Assembly (NCBI RefSeq): GCF_002305895.1
Contig: NZ_CP022203.1
Coordinates: forward strand, 7,040,001-7,104,000
DNA: 64,000 nt
From: Corallococcus macrosporus DSM 14697
GTDB lineage: Bacteria; Myxococcota; Myxococcia; Myxococcales; Myxococcaceae
Direction of reading: 5' to 3'
The notes below the pieces were generated by a model, which was not told the DNA's origin, did not search any database, and worked only from the letters and a program-made list of their open reading frames with translations. The position numbers and the translations under genes were made by a program. Shown here piece by piece: positions 37,569 to 46,233 of this stretch (the stretch's first letter is position 1; every line of letters starts with the position of its first letter).

Positions 37569-38273
37569 ATGGAAGGCCTCCTCCAGGCCCTCGGGGCGTA
37601 CCAGACGTTCAACCCGCCCGGCTGGGTGGCCATCTACCGGCTGCTGCCCATGTGGGCCGGCATCGTGTGCTGTGTCGCGGGCGTGACGTTGCTCGTGGCC
37701 GGCGGGGGCAAGATGTTCCGCGTGCTCGCGGGCCCCATTGGCGCGGTGCTGGGCCTGCTGTGGACGCCCATCCTCGTCATGAAGCTGGGCCTGCCGGACG
37801 TGGCCCGGATGGCCACCATCGCCGCCGCGGTGCTGATGGCGCTGGGCTTCCTGCTGCCCACGGCCATCACCTTCCTGGGCGTGGGCGTGCCGCTGGGCCT
37901 GGTGGCCGGGCAGATCGCCGGGCAGCAGGACTTCCTGCTGGGCTTCGCGCCGGGCTTCATCATCGGCGGGCTGGTGGGCGCCATGCTCCAGCGCCCGGTG
38001 GCCGCGGTGGTGGCGTCCGCGGTGGGCGCGTGGATGCTCGTCATCGGCGCGCTCGCGGCGCTGCACCAGGTGGGCGGCGTGGTGCAGGCGGTGGCCAGCA
38101 AGCCCTGGGGCGTCATCATCGCCGCGGGCCTCTTCGCGGTGGCCGGCGCGGTGTATCAACTGGCCGTCCGGCCCTCGCCCGAGGAGGCGGACAAGCTCCG
38201 CGGCGAGCGCGAGCGCATCAAGCAGCGGCAGGCGGAGCAACATGCGCTCGAAAAGCGCTGGGGGGTCAAGTAG
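37569..38273 (+). CDS. Multi-pass membrane protein (TMEM198/DUF4203-like)
   Basis: The 234-residue protein has about six to seven Gly/Ala-rich membrane helices between residues 25 and 205, with the paired small-residue pattern of the DUF4203/TMEM198 group. It ends in a charged cytoplasmic tail with a coiled, Arg/Glu-rich helix (EEADKLRGERERIKQRQAEQ). AAGGAG lies eight bases before the ATG. It follows the small membrane protein by 32 bp, suggesting an operon. Function is unknown. Confidence 0.65.
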   Translation: MEGLLQALGAYQTFNPPGWVAIYRLLPMWAGIVCCVAGVTLLVAGGGKMFRVLAGPIGAVLGLLWTPILVMKLGLPDVARMATIAAAVLMALGFLLPTAITFLGVGVPLGLVAGQIAGQQDFLLGFAPGFIIGGLVGAMLQRPVAAVVASAVGAWMLVIGALAALHQVGGVVQAVASKPWGVIIAAGLFAVAGAVYQLAVRPSPEEADKLRGERERIKQRQAEQHALEKRWGVK

Positions 38274-38352
38274 CCCGCAGAGGCAGGTGGCCGTGCTTTA
38301 CGTCCACCTGCCCGGGGCGTAGATTCCGCCGCCTTTCCCCCCGGAAGGATTG

Positions 38353-39786
38353 ATGGGTCAGGCCAGGCGCAAGGAGAAGCAGGACCAGTCCCCCACGGAG
38401 CCCGCTCCCTCGCAGGAGCCGTCCGTGGGCACCGCGTGGGTGAAGCCGGCGGGGCTGACTCGCAAGGGGTGGGCCGTGCTCGTCGGCCTCATCCTCGTCA
38501 TCCAGTTCCCGCTCATCCACTACGCGCTGTTTCGTGGACAGCCGGACGCGAGGGCGACGGTGCCGTATGCCCAGGACTTCTCCGAGCCGGGCGTGGTGCA
38601 GCGCGACTTCTTCTCCACCGGCGGTTACTGGCGTGTGACGCAGGGCGAGCTGCTCGCCCCCGGCGTGAAGAACAACCCGCTGTGGCTCCAGGCCGCGCTT
38701 CCGGATGACGTCGCGGTGGAGTTCGACGTCCGCTCGGAGCTGCCCGCCGGGGACATCCGGGTGGAGCTGTTCGGCAACGGGAGGGACCCGGCCTCCGGCT
38801 ACATCCTGGTGCAGGGCGGGTGGAACAACGCCCTGTCCGTCATCGCCCGGCGCGACCTGAACGCGCCCTCCCTGGACGCGCTGAGGCGCCGCGCCGCCCG
38901 CAAGGGCCAGGCGAACGTGGACCTCAAGGCCAGCGGCTTCTTCAAGGAGGACACCAAGGTCCGCGTGGAGCTGCGCGGCCAGCCGGTGCAGGCCGGCCGC
39001 ACCTACCACTGGCGCATCGAGCGCCGCGGCTCGCTGCTGCGCTGGTTCGTGGACGGCGAGCTGATGCTGGAGCTGGACGACCCGTTCCCCCTCAAGGGCC
39101 CCGGGCAGGACCGGCTGGGCCTGTCCGGCTTCGAGTCCCAGATTTTCTGGGACAACCTGCGGGTGGACACGCCGGACAAGCTGCCCTTCACGGCGGCGCC
39201 GCGCGCGCCCACGCCGCCCCCCGGGCCCTACGCGGACGACTTCAACCGCGACACGCTGGGTGACGCGTGGAGCGCCACCAACCCCTCCGCGGTGAAGCTG
39301 GTGGACGGGGCGCTGGTGGTGGAGCTGATGCACAACCGGCCGATGTGGCTGAAGCAGCCCATCCCCACCAACGCCGTCATCGAGTTCGACGCGTGGACGG
39401 ACAACCCGGAGGGCGACATCAAGGTGGAGGCGTGGGGTGACGGCCGCTCCTTCTACGCGGGCGACCTGCGGCTGCAGTACACCGCCACCGGCTACGTCTT
39501 CATCTTCGGTGGCTGGCGCAACACCCAGTCCGCCATCGCCCGGCAGAACGAGCACACGAATGACCGGGCGGTGCGTGACGGCGCCGCGGTGGTGGCCGGC
39601 AAGCGCCACCACATCAAGATTACCCGCAGCGGCGGCACCCTGACGTGGGAGCTGGACGGCCAGCCCTTCCTGACGCTCAAGGACCCCGCCCCGCTGGAGG
39701 GGCCGCGCAACCAGTACTTCGGCTTCTCCGGTTGGAAGAACCGGGTCCACTTCGACAACTTGAAGATTCAGCCGCTCGCCCCCTAG
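38353..39786 (+). CDS. Membrane-anchored protein with two ConA-like/DUF1080-type domains
   Basis: The 477-residue protein has a Lys/Arg/Pro-rich cytoplasmic start, one membrane segment (about residues 43-60), and two tandem beta-sandwich domains of about 190 residues. Each repeats the same pattern: an opening YAQDFSEPG or YADDFNRDT, WLKQP/WLQAALP, IEFDA with EGDIKVE/AGDIRVE, GYVFIFGGW/GYILVQGGW, and a final DGQPFLTLKDP/DGELMLELDDP then FGFSGWKNRVHFDNL/LGLSGFESQIFWDNL. This indicates an internal duplication. The fold is that of glycan-binding or family-16-hydrolase-like domains; I see no clear catalytic residues, so binding is likelier. It precedes the ketosynthase gene by 19 bp. Confidence 0.75.
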   Translation: MGQARRKEKQDQSPTEPAPSQEPSVGTAWVKPAGLTRKGWAVLVGLILVIQFPLIHYALFRGQPDARATVPYAQDFSEPGVVQRDFFSTGGYWRVTQGELLAPGVKNNPLWLQAALPDDVAVEFDVRSELPAGDIRVELFGNGRDPASGYILVQGGWNNALSVIARRDLNAPSLDALRRRAARKGQANVDLKASGFFKEDTKVRVELRGQPVQAGRTYHWRIERRGSLLRWFVDGELMLELDDPFPLKGPGQDRLGLSGFESQIFWDNLRVDTPDKLPFTAAPRAPTPPPGPYADDFNRDTLGDAWSATNPSAVKLVDGALVVELMHNRPMWLKQPIPTNAVIEFDAWTDNPEGDIKVEAWGDGRSFYAGDLRLQYTATGYVFIFGGWRNTQSAIARQNEHTNDRAVRDGAAVVAGKRHHIKITRSGGTLTWELDGQPFLTLKDPAPLEGPRNQYFGFSGWKNRVHFDNLKIQPLAP

Positions 39787-39805
39787 CGGCGAAGGAAAGT
39801 CACAC

Positions 39806-41377
39806 GTGCGCAGAGTAGGCATCTTCGGCTGGGGCGTGGTCGCCCCCCGGTCCAGGAACATCGAGGCGTTCGAGCGCAACCTCTCGTCGTCCGAAAGCTG
39901 GCTGTCCCCCTTCAACGGCTTCGGCCCCGACAACTTCCTCGTCGGTATGCCGGAGTTCGACCTGGCCGACTACAAGCCGTGGATTGACGCGCGCTTCCCG
40001 GGCAGCCGCTTCTCGCAGTTGGAGCGGAAGATGGGCCAGCCGACCCAGTACGCCATTGGCGCCTTCATCCAGTCGCTGGCGCAGAACCCGGGCCTGGAGC
40101 AGGAGCTGCAGGCGCTGGGGCCCCGCGCGCACGTCTACGTGGGCACGGGCCTGGGCGACCTGCCCACCATCCGCTCCATCTCCCTGGACCTGTACCGCGC
40201 CCAGCGCCGGTGGGACCGCTTCTGGGCCGCGCCGGAGCGCAACAGCGCCCTGCGCCAGTGGCGCGAGACGCAGGAGCCGCTGCCCGGCCTCCCGCCGGAG
40301 CCCTCCACGGTGGACGAGGCCACGCGCGACGAGGCCGAGGACGCGTGGTGGCACTTCTGGGCCGGCCGCTCGCCGGAGCTGCGCGAGTACCTGGACGAGC
40401 TGCGCGAAATCGAAGCCATTGGCGTGCCGGACGACGGCGACGTGGAGTCCGCCAAGCTGGCCGTCATCAAGGAGAAGCGCACCCGCAACGCCCGGCTCCA
40501 GAAGAAGTGGATGTCGCCGGAGCCGCCGTGGAACGCGGTGTCCTCCAACGTGCTGTGGAACATCCACAACACGCCGGCCTCGCAGATTTCGATGATGGGC
40601 CGCATCACCGGCATGACGTTCGCCCCGGTGGCCGCGTGCTCGTCCTTCGGCTACGGACTGCGGCTGGCCCTCAACGCCATCCAACTGGGCCAGGCGAAGG
40701 CCGTGGTCATGGGCATGACGGACCCGCCGCCCATGCCGCTCACCGTGGGCGGCTTCTACAACGCCCGCGTCATCTCCGCGGACGCCGCCCTCTCCAAGCC
40801 GCTCACCGCGCTGCGCGGCACGCACATCGCGGGAGGCTCCGTGGTGTGGGTGCTGGGGGACTTGGAGCACTTCACGGCCAGGGGCTTCAAGCCGCTGGGC
40901 ATGGAGCCCGTCACCGTGGGCGTCACCGCGGACGCGGACCACATCATCACGCCGTCCAAGGAAGGCCCCACGCTGGCCATCCGCGAGGCCCTGGGCGCGG
41001 CCGGCATCGCCCCGGAGGACGTGGGGAGCTGGGACTTGCACGCCACCGCCACCCCGGGTGACTTCCTGGAGGTGCAGAACCTGCGGGACGTGCTGCCCGA
41101 GCAGGTGCTGATCACGGCGCGCAAGGGCACCTTCGGCCACGGCATGTCCGCGGGCGGCGGCTGGGAGCTGACGGCCCAGTACCTGGGCTACGGCCAGGGC
41201 AAGGTGTTCCCCACCCCGCTGCAGGAGGCGGAGCTCAACAAGCAGATCTCCCGCGTCCACGGCCGCTTCGTCTTCGACGAGGCCGTGCCGGCGCCCGCGG
41301 GCTGCGCGGGCAAGCTGTCCATGGGCGTGGGCGGCATCAACGCCTGCGTCATCTCCCGCCCCTGGCCGAAGGAGTAG
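39806..41377 (+). CDS. Beta-ketoacyl synthase with a long internal insertion
   Basis: The 523-residue protein keeps the ketosynthase Cys-His-His set: Cys278 in VAACSSFGYG, His412 in DLHATATPGD and His445 in GTFGHGMSAGG, so condensation of acyl and malonyl thioesters is possible. FabF-type enzymes are about 410-420 residues. The extra 110 or so residues lie between VGTGLGDLPTI and LWNIHNTPAS and are Trp/Arg/Glu-rich (about residues 120-235). The start is GTG with AAGGA nine bases upstream. No acyl-carrier protein, ketoreductase or acyltransferase is adjacent; instead it follows a ConA-like membrane protein. It may act in a lipid or secondary-metabolite pathway. Confidence 0.82.
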   Translation: MRRVGIFGWGVVAPRSRNIEAFERNLSSSESWLSPFNGFGPDNFLVGMPEFDLADYKPWIDARFPGSRFSQLERKMGQPTQYAIGAFIQSLAQNPGLEQELQALGPRAHVYVGTGLGDLPTIRSISLDLYRAQRRWDRFWAAPERNSALRQWRETQEPLPGLPPEPSTVDEATRDEAEDAWWHFWAGRSPELREYLDELREIEAIGVPDDGDVESAKLAVIKEKRTRNARLQKKWMSPEPPWNAVSSNVLWNIHNTPASQISMMGRITGMTFAPVAACSSFGYGLRLALNAIQLGQAKAVVMGMTDPPPMPLTVGGFYNARVISADAALSKPLTALRGTHIAGGSVVWVLGDLEHFTARGFKPLGMEPVTVGVTADADHIITPSKEGPTLAIREALGAAGIAPEDVGSWDLHATATPGDFLEVQNLRDVLPEQVLITARKGTFGHGMSAGGGWELTAQYLGYGQGKVFPTPLQEAELNKQISRVHGRFVFDEAVPAPAGCAGKLSMGVGGINACVISRPWPKE

Positions 41378-41399
41378 GGGCGGAGGCGCGCCGCGGGGC

Positions 41400-41951
41400 T
41401 CAGGGGTGTGCGGCCAGCGCCTCCGCGTCGAGGCGCGCGGCCGCCTCCGGGTCACTCAGGCGCAGAATCTCCAGCTCGATTTCCAAATCCCGGAAGTAGT
41501 TCTGCCGCGTCGGCAGGACGCCGCTGGCCTGGCTGTCGTTGACGGCCTGGGCGTATTCCTCCTCCGTCTTGATTTCCCTGTCCACGTAGCCCACGCCAAT
41601 GGACTGGGTGATGCGGTCGCCGCGCATCACCCGCAGGGCCGTGCCGCCGCTGGCGAGCACGATGCCCTGCACCAGGAAGCGGGACGCCGTGCCGGGCCCC
41701 AGGCTGCCGCCGCCGGAGTCCAGCCACTCCGTCTCCAGCACGTAGCGGCCCGGCATCTCCTTCCAGGAGTAGCCGTGGCTGCGCAGCACCTCCTGGACGT
41801 GGGGCCACAGCTCCGCCAGCTCCTTGCGGTAGACGTGGTCGGCCGCCTTGTCGCGCACGTAGTTCTTGCGCAGCGAGCTGGAACAACCCGTGAGCGTCAG
41901 CAGCGTGGCGACGACGAGACACACTCCCGCGAGGCGGGTGGAGCGGTGCAT
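41400..41951 (-). CDS. Hypothetical lipoprotein
   Basis: The 183-residue protein has a signal peptide with lipobox LTGCSSS near residue 22. The mature domain reads DKAADHVYRKELAELWPHVQEVLRSHGY, then RYVLETEWLDSG and a basic-acidic C-terminal helix. The layout resembles short lipoproteins that contact membrane or cell wall, but I do not recognise the family. It is convergent with the ketosynthase gene, 22 bp away, and 95 bp from the sigma-factor gene. Confidence 0.7.
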   Translation of the reverse strand: MHRSTRLAGVCLVVATLLTLTGCSSSLRKNYVRDKAADHVYRKELAELWPHVQEVLRSHGYSWKEMPGRYVLETEWLDSGGGSLGPGTASRFLVQGIVLASGGTALRVMRGDRITQSIGVGYVDREIKTEEEYAQAVNDSQASGVLPTRQNYFRDLEIELEILRLSDPEAAARLDAEALAAHP

Positions 41952-42046
41952 GGGGGGTCCCCTGAGGGTGCGAGGGCGAACGGCCGGGTGGCCCCCAGCA
42001 TATCGCCAGTGCCCGGCCGCATGCCCGGCCCCCCCTCCCCCAGCCG

Positions 42047-43153
42047 TCAGACCTTGGGGCTGGCCACCAGGTCGAAGTCCGGGATGTGTTCGCGCATGAA
42101 CTCACGCATCCGGTTGATGAGGGCCGCCTCGATTTGCCGGGCCCGCTCCCGGCTGACGCCGTACTTGTCGCCAATGTCCTGGAGCGTGAGGGGCTCGTCG
42201 GAGATGAGGCGGCTTTCGAAGATGTAGCGCTCCTTGCCCTCCAGCGTCCGGGCGAACTCGGAGAGCTTCTCCCGGAAGAGGGCCTTGAGCTGCTCGGCGC
42301 CCAGGCGCTCGTCCGCCGGCATGGAGTTGGACGGCAGGTAGCGGTCCGCCCGGGTGGCCCGGGAGTCGTCGTCGTTGCCCAGGGGCGCGTCAATGGACAT
42401 CTCGTCGTGCCCCAGCCGCTGGTCCATCTCCACCACGTCCTGCTCGGTGACGTTCAGCCGCTCGGCGAGCAGCTTGGGGCTGGCCTCGAAGCCCTGGGCA
42501 ATGAGCTTCTCCTGCTCCTGGCGCAGCTTGAAGAAGAGCTTCCGCTGGGCCTCGGTGGTCCCCAGCTTCACCATCTTCCAGTTGTCCATGATGTAGCGGA
42601 GGATGTACGCGCGAATCCACCACGCGGCGTAGCTGCTCAGCTTCACGCCGCGCTCCGGGTCGTACTTCTTCACCGCCTGCATCAACCCGATGTTCCCCTC
42701 CTGCACCAGGTCCAGCAGGGAGAGCGGGTTGCGGTGGTACTCGTGCGCCAGCTTCACCACCAGGCGCAGGTTGGACGCCACCAGCCGGTAGGCGGCGTTC
42801 ACATCGCCGGATTCCTTGTAGTGCCGGGCGAGCTGGAGCTCCTCCTCCCGGGACAACAGGGGGTGGCGCTGCACCTCGGCCATGTAGGCCTGGAGCGGAT
42901 CCCTCGGGGTGAGCCCCGCCTCGCCAGCACGCACCAGGGCCCGGGGGGGCGCCACGGGGGTGCTCAGGTCCGCCTCTGGCTCCACGTCCTCCAGCTCGGC
43001 CGCGTCCGGTTCCAGGGAATCCGGGTCCGTTTGGGCCTCGACCTCCGCCCCCTCCACCTCGGCGTCCACGGCGTCGCCAGCCCCTGGCGAGGCCGGCCGC
43101 TTCGCGCGGGGTCGGGGGGACGTACCTTTGGTTCTTTTCCTCCCATTCGCCAT
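42047..43153 (-). CDS. Sigma-32-like RNA polymerase sigma factor with acidic N-terminal extension
   Basis: The 368-residue protein has an acidic Pro/Glu/Asp-rich extension (about residues 1-75), then region 1.2 (DPLQAYMAEVQRHPLL), region 2 with NLRLVVKLAHEYHRNPLSLL and WWIRAYILRYIMDNW, an RpoH box (QRKLFFKLR) typical of the sigma-32 group, and region 4 HTH SRERARQIEAAL. It would direct RNA polymerase to a class of promoters, possibly in heat or developmental stress as for other myxobacterial sigma-32-like factors. The ATG at 43153 has GGAG five bases upstream; a longer frame begins at 43243 in non-conserved sequence. It is divergent from the helicase gene. Confidence 0.9.
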   Translation of the reverse strand: MANGRKRTKGTSPRPRAKRPASPGAGDAVDAEVEGAEVEAQTDPDSLEPDAAELEDVEPEADLSTPVAPPRALVRAGEAGLTPRDPLQAYMAEVQRHPLLSREEELQLARHYKESGDVNAAYRLVASNLRLVVKLAHEYHRNPLSLLDLVQEGNIGLMQAVKKYDPERGVKLSSYAAWWIRAYILRYIMDNWKMVKLGTTEAQRKLFFKLRQEQEKLIAQGFEASPKLLAERLNVTEQDVVEMDQRLGHDEMSIDAPLGNDDDSRATRADRYLPSNSMPADERLGAEQLKALFREKLSEFARTLEGKERYIFESRLISDEPLTLQDIGDKYGVSRERARQIEAALINRMREFMREHIPDFDLVASPKV

Positions 43154-43221
43154 GGGGGCTCCATACAGCAAAGTGCCGCGATTGTTGCCACAGGGTAATG
43201 CAGGGGCTATGCCCATGCCCG

Positions 43222-45645
43222 ATGAGCGACATCCAAGAGCCAAACGTGCCGGGGAGTCCGGCGCCTGACGAAGCCCCGACGCGTCCCGCCGAGTACATCG
43301 CGGACATCGGCTTCGACGACATGAACCTGTCAGAGCCCATCCGCCAAGCGCTGGCGGAGCGCGGTTATACCAACCCCACCCCCGTCCAGGCCCGCGCCTT
43401 CCGGCCCGCCATGGAGGGAAAAGACCTCATCGTCCGCAGCAAGACAGGCACCGGAAAGACGGCCGCCTTCGGACTTCCCCTGCTGGAGAAGATTCCCGCC
43501 GACGAGCGCCGCGTGCGGGCGCTCATCCTCTGCCCCACCCGCGAGCTGGCCCTCCAGGTGGCGGACGAGCTGAAGATGCTCGCCAGGCACAAGGGCCTGA
43601 AGGTCGCGGCCATCTACGGCGGCGCCTCCATGAAGCAGCAGGAGGACGCGCTGGAGGAGGGCACGCCCATCATCGTCGGCACGCCGGGCCGCGTGTTCGA
43701 CCACATCAACCGCGGCAACCTGAAGCTCGACGCGTGCGACCACGCCGTCCTGGATGAAGCGGACGAGATGCTCAACCAGGGCTTCTACGAGGAGGTGACG
43801 CGCATCCTCGACCGCCTCCCCAAGACGCGCCAGGTGCTGCTCTTCAGCGCCACCGTCCCCACGGACATCCAGAACCTCATCGCGCGCTACACGACGAACG
43901 CGGAGACGCTGCTGCTGTCCGGCGACGTCTTCACGGTGGAGCACATCCACCACATCCGCTACGACGTGTCGGACGCCTTCCCCAAGCCGCGCAACCTCAT
44001 CTACGTGCTGGAGAAGGAAGAGCCGCAGAACGCCATCATCTTCTGCAACACCCGCGACGACACGGCGCTGGTGACGGCGGTGCTCAACCGCAACGGCTTC
44101 GACGCGGAGCTGCTCAACGGGGACCTGCCGCAGAAGGAGCGCGAGCGGGTGATGGGCAAGGTGAAGCGCGGCGAGGTGGCCTTCATGGTCGCCACGGACA
44201 TCGCGGCGCGCGGCATCGACATCTCCGGCCTGGAGTACGTCATCAACTACTCGCTGCCGGAGGACCCGGCGGTGTACCTGCACCGCGTGGGCCGCACCGG
44301 CCGCATCGGGAACAAGGGCACCGCCATCAACCTCTTCTCCGGGCGCGAGCTGGCCACGTACACCGCGCTGGAGAAGAAGTACGGCATCAAGTTCGACAAG
44401 CGCGAGATGCCGGCCCCGGAAGAGGCCATGCGCCTGTGGACGGAGCGCCACGTGCGCGAAATCCAGGAGGCCGCGGGCGGCTCCGTCTTCGAGGGCTTCC
44501 TGCCGCTGGCCGCGCAGCTCAAGCCGCGCGCGGACGCGGATGACCTCATCGCCTTCCTGCTCAAGTACTTCTTCAGCCACCTGCGCATGGAGAAGGCCGC
44601 CGCGGCGATGGCGGCCGAGGGGCGTGAGCCGCCGCCGGAGCGCAAGTTCGAGAGCCGCGAGGGCGGCCGGCGCGAGCGCGGTGAGCGCAAGGAGCGTGGC
44701 GACCGGCGCGAGCGCGGTGAGCGCGACGACCGGCGCGAGCGGCGCGGTGAGTCCTCGGAGCGCGAGCGCCGGCCCCGCCGTGAGGAGTCGCGGCGCGAGC
44801 GCGGCGGCGAGGCTGGCCGTGGCGCGGCGGCGCTGGAGGCCGGCCCTGGCGAGGCCAAGCTGTGGGTGAACCTGGGCACGGCGGACGGCCTGGGGCCGGG
44901 CAGCATCGCCACCGCCCTGGAAGACGCGGGCGCCCCGGTGGGCAAGGTGGTGCGCGCCGAGCTGCGCCCCACCTTCGCGTACGTCTTCGTGGCGGAGGAG
45001 GACGCCGCCGCCTTCGAGACGCTCAACGGCAAGCAGCACGGCGCCAAGACGCTGCGCGTGGAGAAGAGCAAGCCGCGCACGGAGCGTGACGCCACGCCCC
45101 GCCCGCCCCCGTCCCCGGACGCGGGCCCCGGCGAGGCGAAGCTGTGGATCAACCTGGGCATGGACGACGGCATGGACGAGGCGAAGCTGCCCGCCGCGCT
45201 GGAGGCCGCGGGCGCCCCGGCCGGCAAGGTGCTGCGCGCCCTGCTGCGCCCCACCTACGGCTACGCCTACGTGGCCGAGGACGACGCGCCCGGCTTCGAG
45301 GCCGTCAACGGCAAGCTCCATGGCGAAAAGGCGCTGAAGGTGGAGCGGCACCGTCCGCGCGGTCAGCGGCCTGAGCGCCGCCCCCGCACCGAGGCCCTGC
45401 CGGAGATTGCTGGCCAGACGCGCCTGTGGGTGGGCCTGGGCAAGCAGGACGGGCTGGACGAGGCGGGCGTGGCCGCCGCGCTGGAGGCCGCGGGCGCTCC
45501 GGCCGGCAAGGTGCTGCGCACGGACCTGCGCCCCACCTACGCGTACGTCTTCGTCGCCGACGAGGACGTGGCGGCCTTCGAGGCCACGCACGGCAAGCCC
45601 CACGGCGAGCGCACGCTCAAGGTGGAGCAGGCCAAGCGGAAGTAG
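43222..45645 (+). CDS. DEAD-box RNA helicase with three C-terminal DbpA-type RNA-binding domains
   Basis: The 807-residue protein has a full helicase core: Q motif, RSKTGTGKTAAF (I), PTRELA (Ia), TPGR (Ib), LDEADEML (II), SAT (III) and HRVGRTGRIG (VI) in the first 400 residues. A basic, Arg/Glu-rich linker (about 470-540) with many RRERGER-like steps follows. Then come three repeats of about 75 residues, each opening AKLWVNLG, AKLWINLG or TRLWVGLG and closing on GKQHGAK/GKLHGEK/GKPHGER, that match the DbpA RNA-binding domain. DbpA itself has one. It probably remodels ribosomal RNA or other RNA. The start at 43222 is preferred over 43198. Confidence 0.9.
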   Translation: MSDIQEPNVPGSPAPDEAPTRPAEYIADIGFDDMNLSEPIRQALAERGYTNPTPVQARAFRPAMEGKDLIVRSKTGTGKTAAFGLPLLEKIPADERRVRALILCPTRELALQVADELKMLARHKGLKVAAIYGGASMKQQEDALEEGTPIIVGTPGRVFDHINRGNLKLDACDHAVLDEADEMLNQGFYEEVTRILDRLPKTRQVLLFSATVPTDIQNLIARYTTNAETLLLSGDVFTVEHIHHIRYDVSDAFPKPRNLIYVLEKEEPQNAIIFCNTRDDTALVTAVLNRNGFDAELLNGDLPQKERERVMGKVKRGEVAFMVATDIAARGIDISGLEYVINYSLPEDPAVYLHRVGRTGRIGNKGTAINLFSGRELATYTALEKKYGIKFDKREMPAPEEAMRLWTERHVREIQEAAGGSVFEGFLPLAAQLKPRADADDLIAFLLKYFFSHLRMEKAAAAMAAEGREPPPERKFESREGGRRERGERKERGDRRERGERDDRRERRGESSERERRPRREESRRERGGEAGRGAAALEAGPGEAKLWVNLGTADGLGPGSIATALEDAGAPVGKVVRAELRPTFAYVFVAEEDAAAFETLNGKQHGAKTLRVEKSKPRTERDATPRPPPSPDAGPGEAKLWINLGMDDGMDEAKLPAALEAAGAPAGKVLRALLRPTYGYAYVAEDDAPGFEAVNGKLHGEKALKVERHRPRGQRPERRPRTEALPEIAGQTRLWVGLGKQDGLDEAGVAAALEAAGAPAGKVLRTDLRPTYAYVFVADEDVAAFEATHGKPHGERTLKVEQAKRK

Positions 45646-45649
45646 TCCC

Positions 45650-46162
45650 TCAGGCGCCGCCGGTCCCCGGACCGGCGGCCTTCCTGCGCCGCTCACGGTG
45701 GTAGTGGGCGGCGCACAGGCCCCGGGCGAGCACCGGCTTCTGACAGCCGGGCTCGCCGCAGCGGGCGGGCTCGGGCCGCTCAGGCGCCGTGTCCGCCGCC
45801 GCGGGTGAGGGCTCGCTGAACATCACCTCCGCCACCGACAGCAGCCGGTCCACGTCCGCGCGCGACAGGGCGCGGCCCCGGACGAAGGCCTCCAGCCGGT
45901 GGACGCCCGCGTCCCGCGTGTCCTCCAGCCGCAAGAGCTCCCACAGCGGGAGCTGGAGCGCGGAGGCCACCTGGAGCAGCGTCTCGTAGCTGGGGCTGCG
46001 CTCGCCGCGCTCCAGCAGGGACGCGAAGGACACGGAGATGCCGCAGCGGGCGGCGAGGTCCTCCTGAGTCATGCCCCGCCGCTCCCGCAGCGCCCGGATG
46101 CGCCGGGCCAGTCCCTGGAGGTGTCCACTCACGGTGGAAGCGTCCGGCGGTTCGGGCGGCAT
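45650..46162 (-). CDS. XRE-family transcriptional regulator with C-terminal Cys/His motif
   Basis: The 170-residue protein has an N-terminal helix-turn-helix of the XRE/Cro type (residues 18-75: MTQEDLAARCGISVSFASLL, ERGERSPSYETLLQVAS). The middle is helical. The last 40 residues hold CGEPGCQKPVLARGLCAAHY, a Cys/Cys...Cys/His arrangement likely to bind zinc. It should bind DNA as a dimer, with the tail acting as a metal- or nucleic-acid-binding module. AGGA lies seven bases before the ATG. It ends 4 bp from the helicase stop and is divergent from gdhA. Confidence 0.8.
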   Translation of the reverse strand: MPPEPPDASTVSGHLQGLARRIRALRERRGMTQEDLAARCGISVSFASLLERGERSPSYETLLQVASALQLPLWELLRLEDTRDAGVHRLEAFVRGRALSRADVDRLLSVAEVMFSEPSPAAADTAPERPEPARCGEPGCQKPVLARGLCAAHYHRERRRKAAGPGTGGA

Positions 46163-46233
46163 GGCAGTTTCCTATGGTAGCGCACCCCTTCTGTTAAGGT
46201 CTCGCGCGCCGCCATCCAGGAGTCTGCCGACAC

